Positions 8,088 to 16,408 of a DNA stretch of 64,000 nucleotides are shown here, in pieces; the first letter of the stretch is position 1, and every line of letters begins with the position of its first letter. The notes beneath the pieces were generated by a model. It had not been told where the DNA came from. It saw nothing but the letters and a program-made list of their open reading frames with translations, and made no database searches. Location of the stretch: contig CBDHYI010000005.1 of assembly GCA_965275915.1 (NCBI GenBank), positions 186,001 to 250,000 of the forward strand. The letters are read 5' to 3'. The translations under genes were made by a program, and so were the position numbers. Origin of the DNA: JBDWFY01 sp965275915. Lineage in GTDB: Bacteria > Pseudomonadota > Alphaproteobacteria > Rhizobiales > Stappiaceae.

Positions 8088-10543
8088 TGTGCAGCAACTT
8101 TCTCAATATCGGTTCGCGGCAACAGGCTCTCCGGATCATAGGCCGGTTCGCCAAGAACGCGGGCTCTGCGTGGCCGGCCCGCAATCAGAACAACCAGGTC
8201 AGTACCCGGCGCTGCCGCATCCGGCTTGACATAGGCAAATGCCAGAATTGCTCCCACGCTGTGACAGTAGGCAATCGAGGCGGTCGAGCCCACAACGACA
8301 CCGTTTCGCAACACCGCTTCGCCGCCATGGCCGTCGTCAACGCCGTCGGCCTCGATTTCCAGATAGGCACAGAGCCACGGCAGATCGCGCGATTTCGCTA
8401 GGCTCGCCTCTTTACCGAGAAAAACCTTGTCGGTTCGCACAAACCGCATCACATCCGCTTCGGGCAATGTCACTTCGTTGGTCAGTTCACCGGCACCTTT
8501 GAAACCTTTCTCCATGCGCATGACGTTCATGGCGAAAGACCCGTAATCGACAATGCCGTGCGCCTCTCCGGAAGTCCAAAGCGCATTGTAGACATCCAGG
8601 CAGGCACCGTTCGGCATATGGAATTCCCATCCCAGCTCACCCGCATAAGACATGCGGAGCGCCCAGATCGTATGTCCGGCAATCTCGATTTCCCGAGCCG
8701 ACAGCCAGCGGAACGATGCGTTATCCAGCGCCGCATCCGTGGAAGCGGCCAGAACGTCCCTTGACCGGGGGCCGTTGAGCGCCAGCGCCGACCAGTCCGC
8801 TGACAGGGCGGTGATGGTGACCTCCTCCCCGTCGCGATGGCGGTTGAGGTGATCCAACAGGCGCTGCTCGAAGAAAGCCGCACACACGAGATAGAATTTA
8901 TCGTCAGCCATCCTGACGATGGTCGTTTCAAGCTCAATCCGGCCGCGGCGGTTGAGCATGTGGGTCAGGCCGATCGATCCGGTTTTCTGCGGCATTTTGT
9001 TGGCAGTCAGCCGATCCAGCAAAGCATACGCATCCGGTCCCTCGACCATCACTTTCGTGAAGGCCGTCACATCCATGATGCCTACCGCATTGCGGACGGC
9101 TTTCACCTCATACGCGACCATCTCGTCGACAGCATTGCGGCGGAAGGAATAATGGTCCTCCTGCGCAACACCGTGGCGGGCAAACCAGCGCGGCCGCTCA
9201 AAGCCGTAAACTTCTTCATGCACGGCGCCCCTTGATTTGAGCAGGTCATAAAGCGGAGACGGTTTGATCGGGCGACCCGCCAAGCGGTTGAAATGCGGAA
9301 ACGGGATCTCATGCCGCAGGCAGTAATCCTCCTTTGCCTTGATGACCTGCCACTCTTTATTCGCGTAGTCGCCGAACCGGCGCGGGTCGAACTCGCGCAT
9401 GGAAATGTCGGCCGCTCCGTGCACCATCCACCGCGCCAGTTCGCGCGTCAGGCCCGGCCCCCAGCCAATGCCGATCTGCGTGCCACAGCAGCACCAGTAG
9501 TTGTTCACACCCGGAGCCGGGCCGATCAGCGGATTGCCGTCGGGCGGATGGGAAATAGCGCCGTGGACTTCGCGCTGAATCCCCAGTTCGGCGAAAATCG
9601 ACATTCTGTTCAGGCTCTCCTCGAGCCAGGGCATCACCCGGTCATAGTCCGCGTCAAAAAGTTCGTTCTCCGCTTCCCACGGACAGTGATCTTCCCAGAC
9701 GGTGTTCGGATTTTCCTTTTCATAAATGCCGATCAGGCCCCGCTTCTGCTCCATCCGGATATAGCCGGAGACCTTCCTGTCATCCCGGATCACCGGCAGT
9801 TCCCTTTCGAAGTCCTGAAATTCCGGAACGGGTTCAGTCACGAAATAGTGGTGCGTCATGGAGGTCATCGGCAACTGCAGGCTGGACCATTCGCCCATCT
9901 GGCGTGCATAGGTGCCCCCGGCATTGACCACGTGCTCGCACGTGATTGTGCCCTGTTCCGTCTCAACCACCCATTCGCCGTTGCCCGCCAGCGTGATGTT
10001 GGTGGCCCGGCAGCGCCGTATGATCCTGGCACCAAGCTGACGGGCGCCAATCGCCATGGCCTGGGTAGGACCGGACGGATCGACATGGCCGTCATCGGGC
10101 GTATGCAGCGCGCCGAGGACGCCCTCAATATTGTAAAACGGATGCAACTCACGAACCCGGTCCGGCGTAACCAGTTCGATGTTAAATCCCAGCGCCCGTC
10201 CCACCGACAGGGTATGGCGGAGCCAGTCCATTTCGTCTTCGGTGTAGGCAAGCCGGAACGAACCGCAGCCGTGCCATGTGCAGGACTGTCCGGTCTCCGC
10301 CTCCAGTATCCTCGAATAAAGCCCGATATTGTAATCAACGCATTTTCCGAGCCCGAAGGAGCTTGTCGAGTGTGTGATCTGGCCGGCGGCATGCCAGGTG
10401 CTGCCGCTTGTCAGTTCCGCTTTCTCCAATAGAACGACATCGGTCCAGCCTTCATGAGCCAGATGATAGGCGATGCCGCAGCCCATGATGCCGCCGCCGA
10501 CAATGACCACTTTTGCGTGAGAGGGAAGCTTCCTGTCGTTCAC
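8084..10543 (-). CDS. FAD-dependent oxidoreductase fused to GcvT domain (dimethylglycine/sarcosine dehydrogenase-like)
   Basis: An 819-residue protein. Residues about 10-390 are a DAO-type FAD domain with the dinucleotide motif VVIVGGGIMG and STWHAAG, whose His51 is the position of covalent FAD attachment in dimethylglycine dehydrogenase. A linker follows, then from about 430 a GcvT-like aminomethyltransferase domain (LDRLTANKMP, YAGELGWEFHMP, MRMEKGFKGAGELTNEVT) that passes the released one-carbon unit to tetrahydrofolate. The reaction is oxidative N-demethylation of a secondary or tertiary amine. It is the first gene of the leftward operon, divergent from the RpiR regulator. Given the neighbours, an N-methyl hydroxyproline or N-methyl glycine derivative is likely. 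Confidence 0.92.
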   Translation of the reverse strand: MNDRKLPSHAKVVIVGGGIMGCGIAYHLAHEGWTDVVLLEKAELTSGSTWHAAGQITHSTSSFGLGKCVDYNIGLYSRILEAETGQSCTWHGCGSFRLAYTEDEMDWLRHTLSVGRALGFNIELVTPDRVRELHPFYNIEGVLGALHTPDDGHVDPSGPTQAMAIGARQLGARIIRRCRATNITLAGNGEWVVETEQGTITCEHVVNAGGTYARQMGEWSSLQLPMTSMTHHYFVTEPVPEFQDFERELPVIRDDRKVSGYIRMEQKRGLIGIYEKENPNTVWEDHCPWEAENELFDADYDRVMPWLEESLNRMSIFAELGIQREVHGAISHPPDGNPLIGPAPGVNNYWCCCGTQIGIGWGPGLTRELARWMVHGAADISMREFDPRRFGDYANKEWQVIKAKEDYCLRHEIPFPHFNRLAGRPIKPSPLYDLLKSRGAVHEEVYGFERPRWFARHGVAQEDHYSFRRNAVDEMVAYEVKAVRNAVGIMDVTAFTKVMVEGPDAYALLDRLTANKMPQKTGSIGLTHMLNRRGRIELETTIVRMADDKFYLVCAAFFEQRLLDHLNRHRDGEEVTITALSADWSALALNGPRSRDVLAASTDAALDNASFRWLSAREIEIAGHTIWALRMSYAGELGWEFHMPNGACLDVYNALWTSGEAHGIVDYGSFAMNVMRMEKGFKGAGELTNEVTLPEADVMRFVRTDKVFLGKEASLAKSRDLPWLCAYLEIEADGVDDGHGGEAVLRNGVVVGSTASIAYCHSVGAILAFAYVKPDAAAPGTDLVVLIAGRPRRARVLGEPAYDPESLLPRTDIEKVAAQ

Positions 10544-10582
10544 AACGAGTCTCTTTCAAAAAACACTCTCGACAGGCTAATC

Positions 10583-10628
10583 GTATATATGTACCATCGT
10601 CAACTATGAAACAAACAAATGTATCATC
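10583..10628. promoter_or_regulatory. Candidate operator: near-palindrome plus 30-bp-spaced direct repeat
   Basis: Between the divergent demethylase and RpiR genes lies GTATATATGTAC (10583-10594; 10 of 12 bases symmetric). The decamer ATGTACCATC (10589-10598) recurs as ATGTATCATC (10619-10628), exactly 30 bp apart, about three helical turns, the second copy being inside the first codons of rpiR. This arrangement suits a dimeric regulator binding one DNA face and fits autoregulation by the RpiR protein. Seen in the sequence; the binding role is inferred. Confidence 0.5.
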
Positions 10629-11490
10629 CGATGTTCTGGAACGCCTCGCTCAGGAATTTGACGCCCTTACGCCGGAAGCGCGAAAGGCCGCAACTTACGT
10701 ACTGGAAAATCCGCGCGATGTCGGCGTATCCACGGTCCGGGAAATCGCCGACGCCGCCAACGTCAAACCCAATACGTTTGTCCGCATGGCGCGGCAGGTC
10801 GGCTTCGAAGGCTACGAAGAGTTCAGAAAGCCGTTTCGCGAAGCCATACGCAATGGCAGCGTCGACTTCCCGGATCGCGCCCGCTGGCTGCAGGACGTTC
10901 AAAAGTCCGGAGACCTGGGCGGTCTTTATGCCGATATGGTGGAAGGCGCGCTTCGGACAATCGAGGAGACATTCTCCAACACCTCTGCCGAAAAGCTGAA
11001 GGCGGCCGCCGAGGCCATCTGGAACAGCAACAACGTCTACACGCTGGGGGTCGGCGTCAACCACTCCAACGCGCGCAACTTCGTCTATCTGGCATCGACC
11101 GGCATGATCCGGTTTCACGCAATTCCGCGTCCCGGATCAACGGCGATAGACGATCTGGCCTGGGCAGACGAAAAAGACGTCCTGATTGCGATTACATGCA
11201 AACCCTATCGAACCGAGGTCGTCGAGGCGATGCGCCTCGCCAGGGCACAGGGGCTGACAATCGTAGGCCTGTCGGACAGTCCGGCCAGTCCTCTCATTCT
11301 TGAGGCGGACCAAGGTTTCGTCATCTCCTCGGACACGCCGCAATTCTTTCCATCATCCGTCAGCACAATCGCGCTTCTGGAAGCGCTGCTGTCGTTCGTT
11401 GTCGCGGTCGCGAGCGACCGCATCGTGACGCGGGTGGAGAAATTTCACGAGAGACGCCGGACATTGGGCATATATGAGGCAGAGGAGTGA
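10606..11490 (+). CDS. MurR/RpiR family transcriptional regulator
   Basis: A 294-residue regulator starting MKQTNVSSDVLERL (the frame extends upstream but that part would lie in the divergent gene). Residues about 1-80 form an HTH_6 domain (TPEARKAATYVLENP, VSTVREIADAANVKPNTFVRMARQ) and residues about 115-260 a SIS sugar-isomerase-like fold (VYTLGVGVNHSNARNFVYLAS, VLIAITCKPYRTEVVEAM, IVGLSDS). SIS domains bind phosphorylated or acidic small molecules; here the effector is probably a metabolite of the local pathway. It lies between the two arms of the catabolic locus and its stop overlaps the Rieske gene start (TGATG), so it is cotranscribed with that arm. Confidence 0.9.
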   Translation: MKQTNVSSDVLERLAQEFDALTPEARKAATYVLENPRDVGVSTVREIADAANVKPNTFVRMARQVGFEGYEEFRKPFREAIRNGSVDFPDRARWLQDVQKSGDLGGLYADMVEGALRTIEETFSNTSAEKLKAAAEAIWNSNNVYTLGVGVNHSNARNFVYLASTGMIRFHAIPRPGSTAIDDLAWADEKDVLIAITCKPYRTEVVEAMRLARAQGLTIVGLSDSPASPLILEADQGFVISSDTPQFFPSSVSTIALLEALLSFVVAVASDRIVTRVEKFHERRRTLGIYEAEE

Positions 11491-12569
11491 TGACAGAGGC
11501 CATCCGATCGCTGGACGCGCGCTACTATACCGATCCTCAGGTGTTCGAAACAGAACGAAGGGGCGTACTGGCGAAAACATGGCAGTTTGCCTGTCACAGC
11601 TCCGATATTCCCGAACCGGGCTGTTATGCCACTTTTGAAATTGCAGGCGAGAGCCTGTTCGCCGTCCGTGGCCGCGACCGGCAGATCCGGGTCTTTTACA
11701 ATGTCTGCCAGCATCGGGCGCATCAACTGGTCGAGGGAATCGGCAAATCGACTGTTTTTGTCTGCCCCTATCACGCCTGGACCTATGAACTTACGGGCCG
11801 GCTGCGCTCCGGTCCCAATCTCAAGGCGGTTCCGGGCTTTGACAAATCAAGCATCTGCCTCACCGAAGCCCGCTGCGAAGAGTTCCTCGGATTCGTGTTC
11901 GTCAACCTCGATCCGGATGCAAGACCAATGGATGAATGGTTTCCCGGAGTACGCGGCGAACTGGAAGAATGGGTGCCTAACTGGAGCAGTCTCAGACCGC
12001 TGGAGTGGGTCGAGATTCCGGAGCAATGCAATTGGAAAATATCGGTCGAAAACTACTCCGAATGCTATCATTGCGCCCTGAACCACCCCACGTTTGCCAA
12101 CGGCGTGGTCCGGCCCGAAACCTATGACATTCAGCCGCAAGGCAAATGCCTGCGCCATTCAACGGAATGTCAAAGCCTTGAAAAAATGACCTATGACGTG
12201 AACTCGGGCTTCGCGCATCAGAACGAGTATTCGAGCTGGTTCCTCTGGCCCATGTTCTCGTTCCAGGTCTATCCGGGCAATGTGCTGAATACCTATCACT
12301 GGCGCGCTGTCTCCCATGCCCGTGTCTGTGTCTGGCGCGGCTGGTACACGGTTGACGGCGAAGACTCCGAGATGATCCGCAGGCTCGCCCTGCAGGACCG
12401 TGCAACCACGGTGGAAGAAGACATTCATCTGGTGGAGTCGGTTCAGCGCGGTCTTCACTCCCGCGGCTATAAGCCCGGTCCGCTGGTCATTGATCCGAAT
12501 TGCGGTGTGAATTCAGAACATCCGGTGATGCATCTGCAAAAGTGGATGAAAGACGCGATCGATGCCTGA
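11490..12569 (+). CDS. Rieske non-haem iron oxygenase alpha subunit, quaternary-amine demethylase type
   Basis: About 359 residues. The Rieske centre is C-x-H (CQHRAH, near 73-78) and C-x2-H (CPYHAW, near 92-97). The mononuclear iron site is ENYSECYHCALNHPTF: two histidines (near 194 and 199) and, three residues before the first, a Glu rather than Asp at the bridging position, as in the carnitine/glycine betaine/stachydrine oxygenases. The C-terminal EEDIHLVESVQRGLHSRGY is also typical of those. It should oxidatively demethylate a betaine, and it needs a reductase not seen beside it. GTG at 11487 is an alternative start; ATG 11490 overlaps the rpiR stop. Its 3' end overlaps the next gene by 8 bp. 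Confidence 0.9.
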   Translation: MTEAIRSLDARYYTDPQVFETERRGVLAKTWQFACHSSDIPEPGCYATFEIAGESLFAVRGRDRQIRVFYNVCQHRAHQLVEGIGKSTVFVCPYHAWTYELTGRLRSGPNLKAVPGFDKSSICLTEARCEEFLGFVFVNLDPDARPMDEWFPGVRGELEEWVPNWSSLRPLEWVEIPEQCNWKISVENYSECYHCALNHPTFANGVVRPETYDIQPQGKCLRHSTECQSLEKMTYDVNSGFAHQNEYSSWFLWPMFSFQVYPGNVLNTYHWRAVSHARVCVWRGWYTVDGEDSEMIRRLALQDRATTVEEDIHLVESVQRGLHSRGYKPGPLVIDPNCGVNSEHPVMHLQKWMKDAIDA

Positions 12570-14010
12570 CGTGGAGCCCTACTGGCAGAACTATATTGAC
12601 GGAAACTGGTGCGACGGTGGTGCCGGACGCATTGATGTCATCGATCCGGGCACAGGCGACAAGCTTGCCGAGCATGCCCTGGCGGACGCCGTCGATGTTG
12701 ACAGCGCTGTTCAGGCCGCGCGGCGTGTGCATCTTTCAGGTGCCCTGGCTGACCTGCGGCCAGTCGAGCGCGGACGGATGGTCGCCGCAATGGGGCGTTT
12801 CTTGCTGGATAATATCGAGGAGATTGCACCGGTCCTGACGCTGGAGCAGGGTAAACCGCTTTGGGAGGCGCGCATCGAAATCGAAGGCGCCGCCCGATAT
12901 TTCGAGTATTACGGCAATCAGGCGGAGACGGTGGAAGGACGTTCCATTCCCCTGGGCGCGGGATATTTCGATTTCACCTCACACGAGCCCTACGGCGTTT
13001 CAGCTCAGATCATTCCCTGGAATTATCCGGTGGAAATGACCGCCCGCTCGCTTTCGGCAGCGCTGGCCACGGGGAATGCCGTCGTGATCAAGACGCCGGA
13101 GCTGACACCGCTCAGCAACGCCTGGTTCGCACGCGCAGCGGAGGCTGCAGGCCTGCCACAAGGGGCGGTTAACATCCTCTGCGGCCTGGGGCATGAAGCC
13201 GGTGCGGCACTGTCCGCCCACCCGGACATCAACCAGATCGTCTTCACCGGCTCAGTCGCAACAGGGATTTCCATTGCCACGGCCGCCGCCCGCAACATTG
13301 TGCCATGCGTCCTGGAACTGGGAGGCAAATCCGCCGCTATCGTTCATGAAGATGCTGACCTCGCAGCCTTTGAAAACGATGTCCGCTGGGGCATCTATTT
13401 CAATGCGGGACAGGTATGCTCGGCGATGTCACGGGTCGTTGTACACACCTCGGTGCATGACGAACTGGTCGAACGGATTGCCAGTTTGGCCAATGGCCTG
13501 TCCGTCGGCCCCGGCATTGACCGCCCGACATTCGGAGCCAATATGGGCGCCATGATCTCGATGGACCAGCGCGACCGCGCGGCGGATATGGTGTCCGATG
13601 CCGTGGCTGCCGGTGCGCGAGTCGTTGCCGGTGGGCGCAAAATGAACTGTCCGGGCGCATTTCTTGAACCGACTGTGCTTGACGCCGTCACACCTGACAT
13701 GGCCATCGCCAATGAAGAGGTTTTCGGGCCGGTTCTGTCGGTTCTGTCATTCACATCGGACGATGAAGCCATCGAGATTGCCAACGGCACGCCTTACGGT
13801 CTCGTCAGCGGCGTCTTCACATCAAACCTCGACCGGGCAACGACAGCGGCGCGAAAGCTCCGTGCCGGACAGGTCTTTGTCAACGAATGGTACGCAGGCG
13901 GCGTCGAAACGCCGTTCGGCGGCTATGGAAAGTCGGGCTACGGTCGCGAAAAAGGCCGGCAAGCCCTGTGGAATTATGTGCAAACCAAAAACATCGCCAT
14001 CAGATTATAG
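12562..14010 (+). CDS. NAD(P)-dependent aldehyde dehydrogenase
   Basis: A 482-residue ALDH. Visible: IIPWNYPVEM (Rossmann/Asn region, near 152), FTGSVATG cofactor loop, the general base in LELGGKSAAIV, the catalytic Cys in FNAGQVCSAMSR, NEEVFGPVLSV, and the C-terminal TPFGGYGKSGYGREKG. It starts within the end of the Rieske gene (8-bp overlap) and so is translated with it. In the operon it would oxidise a semialdehyde formed after demethylation and ring opening; alpha-ketoglutarate semialdehyde or betaine aldehyde would be reasonable substrates but the residues do not decide between them. Confidence 0.92.
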   Translation: MPDVEPYWQNYIDGNWCDGGAGRIDVIDPGTGDKLAEHALADAVDVDSAVQAARRVHLSGALADLRPVERGRMVAAMGRFLLDNIEEIAPVLTLEQGKPLWEARIEIEGAARYFEYYGNQAETVEGRSIPLGAGYFDFTSHEPYGVSAQIIPWNYPVEMTARSLSAALATGNAVVIKTPELTPLSNAWFARAAEAAGLPQGAVNILCGLGHEAGAALSAHPDINQIVFTGSVATGISIATAAARNIVPCVLELGGKSAAIVHEDADLAAFENDVRWGIYFNAGQVCSAMSRVVVHTSVHDELVERIASLANGLSVGPGIDRPTFGANMGAMISMDQRDRAADMVSDAVAAGARVVAGGRKMNCPGAFLEPTVLDAVTPDMAIANEEVFGPVLSVLSFTSDDEAIEIANGTPYGLVSGVFTSNLDRATTAARKLRAGQVFVNEWYAGGVETPFGGYGKSGYGREKGRQALWNYVQTKNIAIRL

Positions 14011-14019
14011 AGGCTGAAC

Positions 14020-14409
14020 ATGAGTGGATTTGATGAAGATCTTTTCGCCAAAGGACTGGAACAGCGCAAATCCACGCTTGGCGCAGAGTATGTCGAGAAG
14101 AACCTCGCAGCGGCGGATGACTTCACCCGGCCGTTTCAGGAAACCATGACCGCCTGGTGCTGGGGCTTCGGCTGGGGCGATGGGGTGATCGATGCGAAAA
14201 CCCGTTCGATGATGAACCTCTCCATGATCGGCGCACTGGGAAAGATGCACGAGTGGGAAACCCACTGCCGCGGGGCCATCAACAACGGCGTTTCCAAAGA
14301 AGAAATCCGCGCGATTATTCATGTCGTGGGCATTTACTGCGGCGTGCCGCAAGCTCTTGAATGCTTTCGCGTTGCCCGCAAAGTGCTGCAAGAGCGTGAC
14401 ATGCTCTGA
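14020..14409 (+). CDS. Carboxymuconolactone decarboxylase (CMD/AhpD) family protein
   Basis: A 129-residue small helical protein with the CMD core: DAKTRSMMNLSMIGALGKMHEWETHCRGAINNGVSKEEIRAIIHVVGIYCGVPQALECF. It has Cys and His in the HEWETHC segment but no C-x2-C peroxidase pair, so the PcaC-like side of the family is favoured over AhpD. It begins 9 bp after the aldehyde dehydrogenase and ends the rightward operon; an imperfect GC stem (ACCGCGC ... GCGCGGT) lies just after it at 14416-14442. True carboxymuconolactone substrate is unlikely in this context; function not established. Confidence 0.85.
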   Translation: MSGFDEDLFAKGLEQRKSTLGAEYVEKNLAAADDFTRPFQETMTAWCWGFGWGDGVIDAKTRSMMNLSMIGALGKMHEWETHCRGAINNGVSKEEIRAIIHVVGIYCGVPQALECFRVARKVLQERDML

Positions 14410-14467
14410 TCACCGCGCATCCGGAACGAAGCCAACGCGCGGTCATTGATCTCGCCCTGCAGCATGT

Positions 14468-15286
14468 CTACCGTCTCTGAAGCACGCGACACATCCGATC
14501 GATCGCACGACGGACTTCAGACAGATGCCGGTCGTCCTGGTGGGTGACGATCCACTGGTCATGGGCGAGTTCGGCGATGACGTCGCCGGTCCGTACCAGC
14601 GCGCCATGTGCCTCGCCGACGAAGGTCGGCAGCAAAGCGATGCCTTTGCCAGCCAGGGCGAGGTCAAGACTGTTACGCGGCACATTGACTTCGCAGACCG
14701 CGTCGTTGCCGAAAGTTTTTTCCAGCCAGCGCGCCGATGGCGTGTCGGCCAACACCTTGATCCAGCGCCGTGGGGCACCTTTGCGGGTGTAAGGCGCGAA
14801 CTCAACACGGCTCAACCTTCTCCCCGCCAGATTGCCCTCGGTCGGACGTTGGTTGCGAAATCCGATGACGACTTCACGATGGGGGATGTTTAACCGGTTT
14901 TCCGTTGAAAGAAACCGGAGCCGGATGTCGGCCGGTACGCCGGTGATCGCGTCCAGGTTTTCAAGCAGTGTCAGGGTTGTCCATGTCCCGGCGGAAACCT
15001 TAACCAGCGGCAATCCTTCCTCGCTGCGCCTGGCCGTCAGTCTGACCATGCGGGCTTCGATGTCCGACAGGTCATCAAACAGTTTGCGCCCGTCTTCGGT
15101 CATCTCATAACCGCGGGCATGCCGGACGAACAGGTCGCGTCCCATCGACCGCTCAAGCGCCAGCATTCGGCGTCCGAGCGTCGGCGCGCTCCTGCCGGTT
15201 TCGGCAGCAGCGGCGGCCAGCCCCCTGCCCCGCGCCACTGCAAGGAACAACCGAAGGTCGTTCCAATCATATTTCATTTCATCCAT
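14468..15286 (-). CDS. LysR-family transcriptional regulator
   Basis: A 272-residue regulator. Residues about 5-65 form the winged HTH (YDWNDLRLFLAVARGRGLAAAAAETGRS, LGRRMLALERSMGRDLFVR). The effector domain is rather short, with GKGIALLPTFVGEAHGALVR near 215-235. It converges on the CMD gene and diverges from an aldo-keto reductase, which is its most likely target. The intervening 83 bp hold TTTCAT/ATGAAA inverted repeats. An in-frame ATG three codons downstream (MKYDWNDL) is an alternative start. The effector is not known. Confidence 0.88.
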   Translation of the reverse strand: MDEMKYDWNDLRLFLAVARGRGLAAAAAETGRSAPTLGRRMLALERSMGRDLFVRHARGYEMTEDGRKLFDDLSDIEARMVRLTARRSEEGLPLVKVSAGTWTTLTLLENLDAITGVPADIRLRFLSTENRLNIPHREVVIGFRNQRPTEGNLAGRRLSRVEFAPYTRKGAPRRWIKVLADTPSARWLEKTFGNDAVCEVNVPRNSLDLALAGKGIALLPTFVGEAHGALVRTGDVIAELAHDQWIVTHQDDRHLSEVRRAIDRMCRVLQRR

Positions 15287-15314
15287 GAAACGAACATTAC
15301 ATTATATTTCATGG
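15277..15314. promoter_or_regulatory. Candidate LysR operator: TTTCAT/ATGAAA inverted repeats
   Basis: Across the start of the lysR gene lies TTTCAT-CC-ATGAAA (15277-15290), a perfect inverted repeat, and CCATGAAA (15283-15290) is matched again by TTTCATGG (15307-15314), 16 bases on. Overlapping dyads next to a divergent LysR gene are the usual layout for autoregulation plus control of the partner gene. Seen directly; binding is inferred. Confidence 0.4.
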
Positions 15315-15369
15315 ACGCATCAAGCGGACGCGGGCACTTTCAGAAACGGCTTACGGAAGGACATCCGCC

Positions 15370-16356
15370 ATGCACCTGCTTGACACCGAAATCCCTCCCC
15401 TCGGCATGGGCTGCTGGCCAATCGGTGGCCCGATGTTCAGCGGAGACATCTCCGTGGGCTATTCCCGCAGCGATGACGCTCGGTCGATTCAAACAATCCA
15501 CGCTGCGCTCGACGCCGGCATTCGGCTGTTCGATACGGCCGCAGCCTATGGGGCCGGGCATGCGGAACGGCTGCTTGGCCAAACACTGAAGCGGCGGGAT
15601 GACGTCCTGATCATCACCAAGATCGGCTATCATATTGACGAAATGACGCGACAGATCACCGACACCGATCCGGATCCGAAAACCGTCAACAAGGACATCG
15701 AAGGTTGTCTTGCGCGTCTGGACCGCGACTGTATCGACATCCTGTTGCTGCATCCGAACCAGATGCCGCTGAAACAGGCGATGCCTCTCTTTGACGAAAT
15801 GGAAAAAGCGCGCGCGTCCGGCAAGATCCGGGCCTACGGCTGGAGCACGGATTTTGTCGACAATATCAAGGCTCTTGACGGCCGTGACGGCGTTGTCGGT
15901 ATCGAGCACGCAATGAACGTCTTTTTCGACGCGCCCGGTGTTCGGAACCTACTTGCCGAGTGGGATCTGGCATCGTTCATCAGGTCACCGTTGGCCATGG
16001 GGTTGCTCGGCGGCAAATACACCGCAACGTCGCAATTGCCGGCAGACGATGTTCGGGCGAGCGGGCAAAGCTGGATTACGTACTTCAGCGATGGACGGCC
16101 CGACCCGGCCTATCTGAAGACTCTTAATGCTGTCAGGGATCTGCTGCAATCCGGCGGCCGTAGCCTCGTTCAGGGCGCACTCTGCTGGCTGTGGGCCAAA
16201 TCGGATCGCGCCATTCCCCTTCCCGGCGCCCGAACGCCGTCCCAGATCACCGAGCTGGCTGGCGCCCTCAAGCATGGCCCGTTGCCGGACCTGGTGATGG
16301 CCGAGATCGAAACCCTGATCGACCGCGAGCCGGAGGGTAAAGACCGGGCGCGTTAG
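15370..16356 (+). CDS. Aldo/keto reductase
   Basis: A 328-residue (alpha/beta)8 oxidoreductase. Visible: LGMGCWPIGGP at the N-terminus, GIRLFDTAAAYGAGHAERLLG with the catalytic Asp and Tyr of the AKR tetrad, VLIITKIGYH with the lysine, DILLLHPNQ with the histidine, and RAIPLPGARTPSQI for NADPH binding. A second AKR follows 52 bp later on the same strand. Divergent from the LysR regulator. It probably reduces or oxidises a carbonyl metabolite or sugar; no substrate can be read from the sequence. Confidence 0.88.
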   Translation: MHLLDTEIPPLGMGCWPIGGPMFSGDISVGYSRSDDARSIQTIHAALDAGIRLFDTAAAYGAGHAERLLGQTLKRRDDVLIITKIGYHIDEMTRQITDTDPDPKTVNKDIEGCLARLDRDCIDILLLHPNQMPLKQAMPLFDEMEKARASGKIRAYGWSTDFVDNIKALDGRDGVVGIEHAMNVFFDAPGVRNLLAEWDLASFIRSPLAMGLLGGKYTATSQLPADDVRASGQSWITYFSDGRPDPAYLKTLNAVRDLLQSGGRSLVQGALCWLWAKSDRAIPLPGARTPSQITELAGALKHGPLPDLVMAEIETLIDREPEGKDRAR

Positions 16357-16408
16357 CCGCGGCCCGATTTCACGCAACTGCTTCACTGACAAACGATTGG
16401 AAAATGAC

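Noticed and set aside
14410..14467. Rho-independent terminator after the CMD gene
   Set aside because: The ACCGCGC/GCGCGGT stem has a long loop and no T tract, so it is not listed as a terminator.
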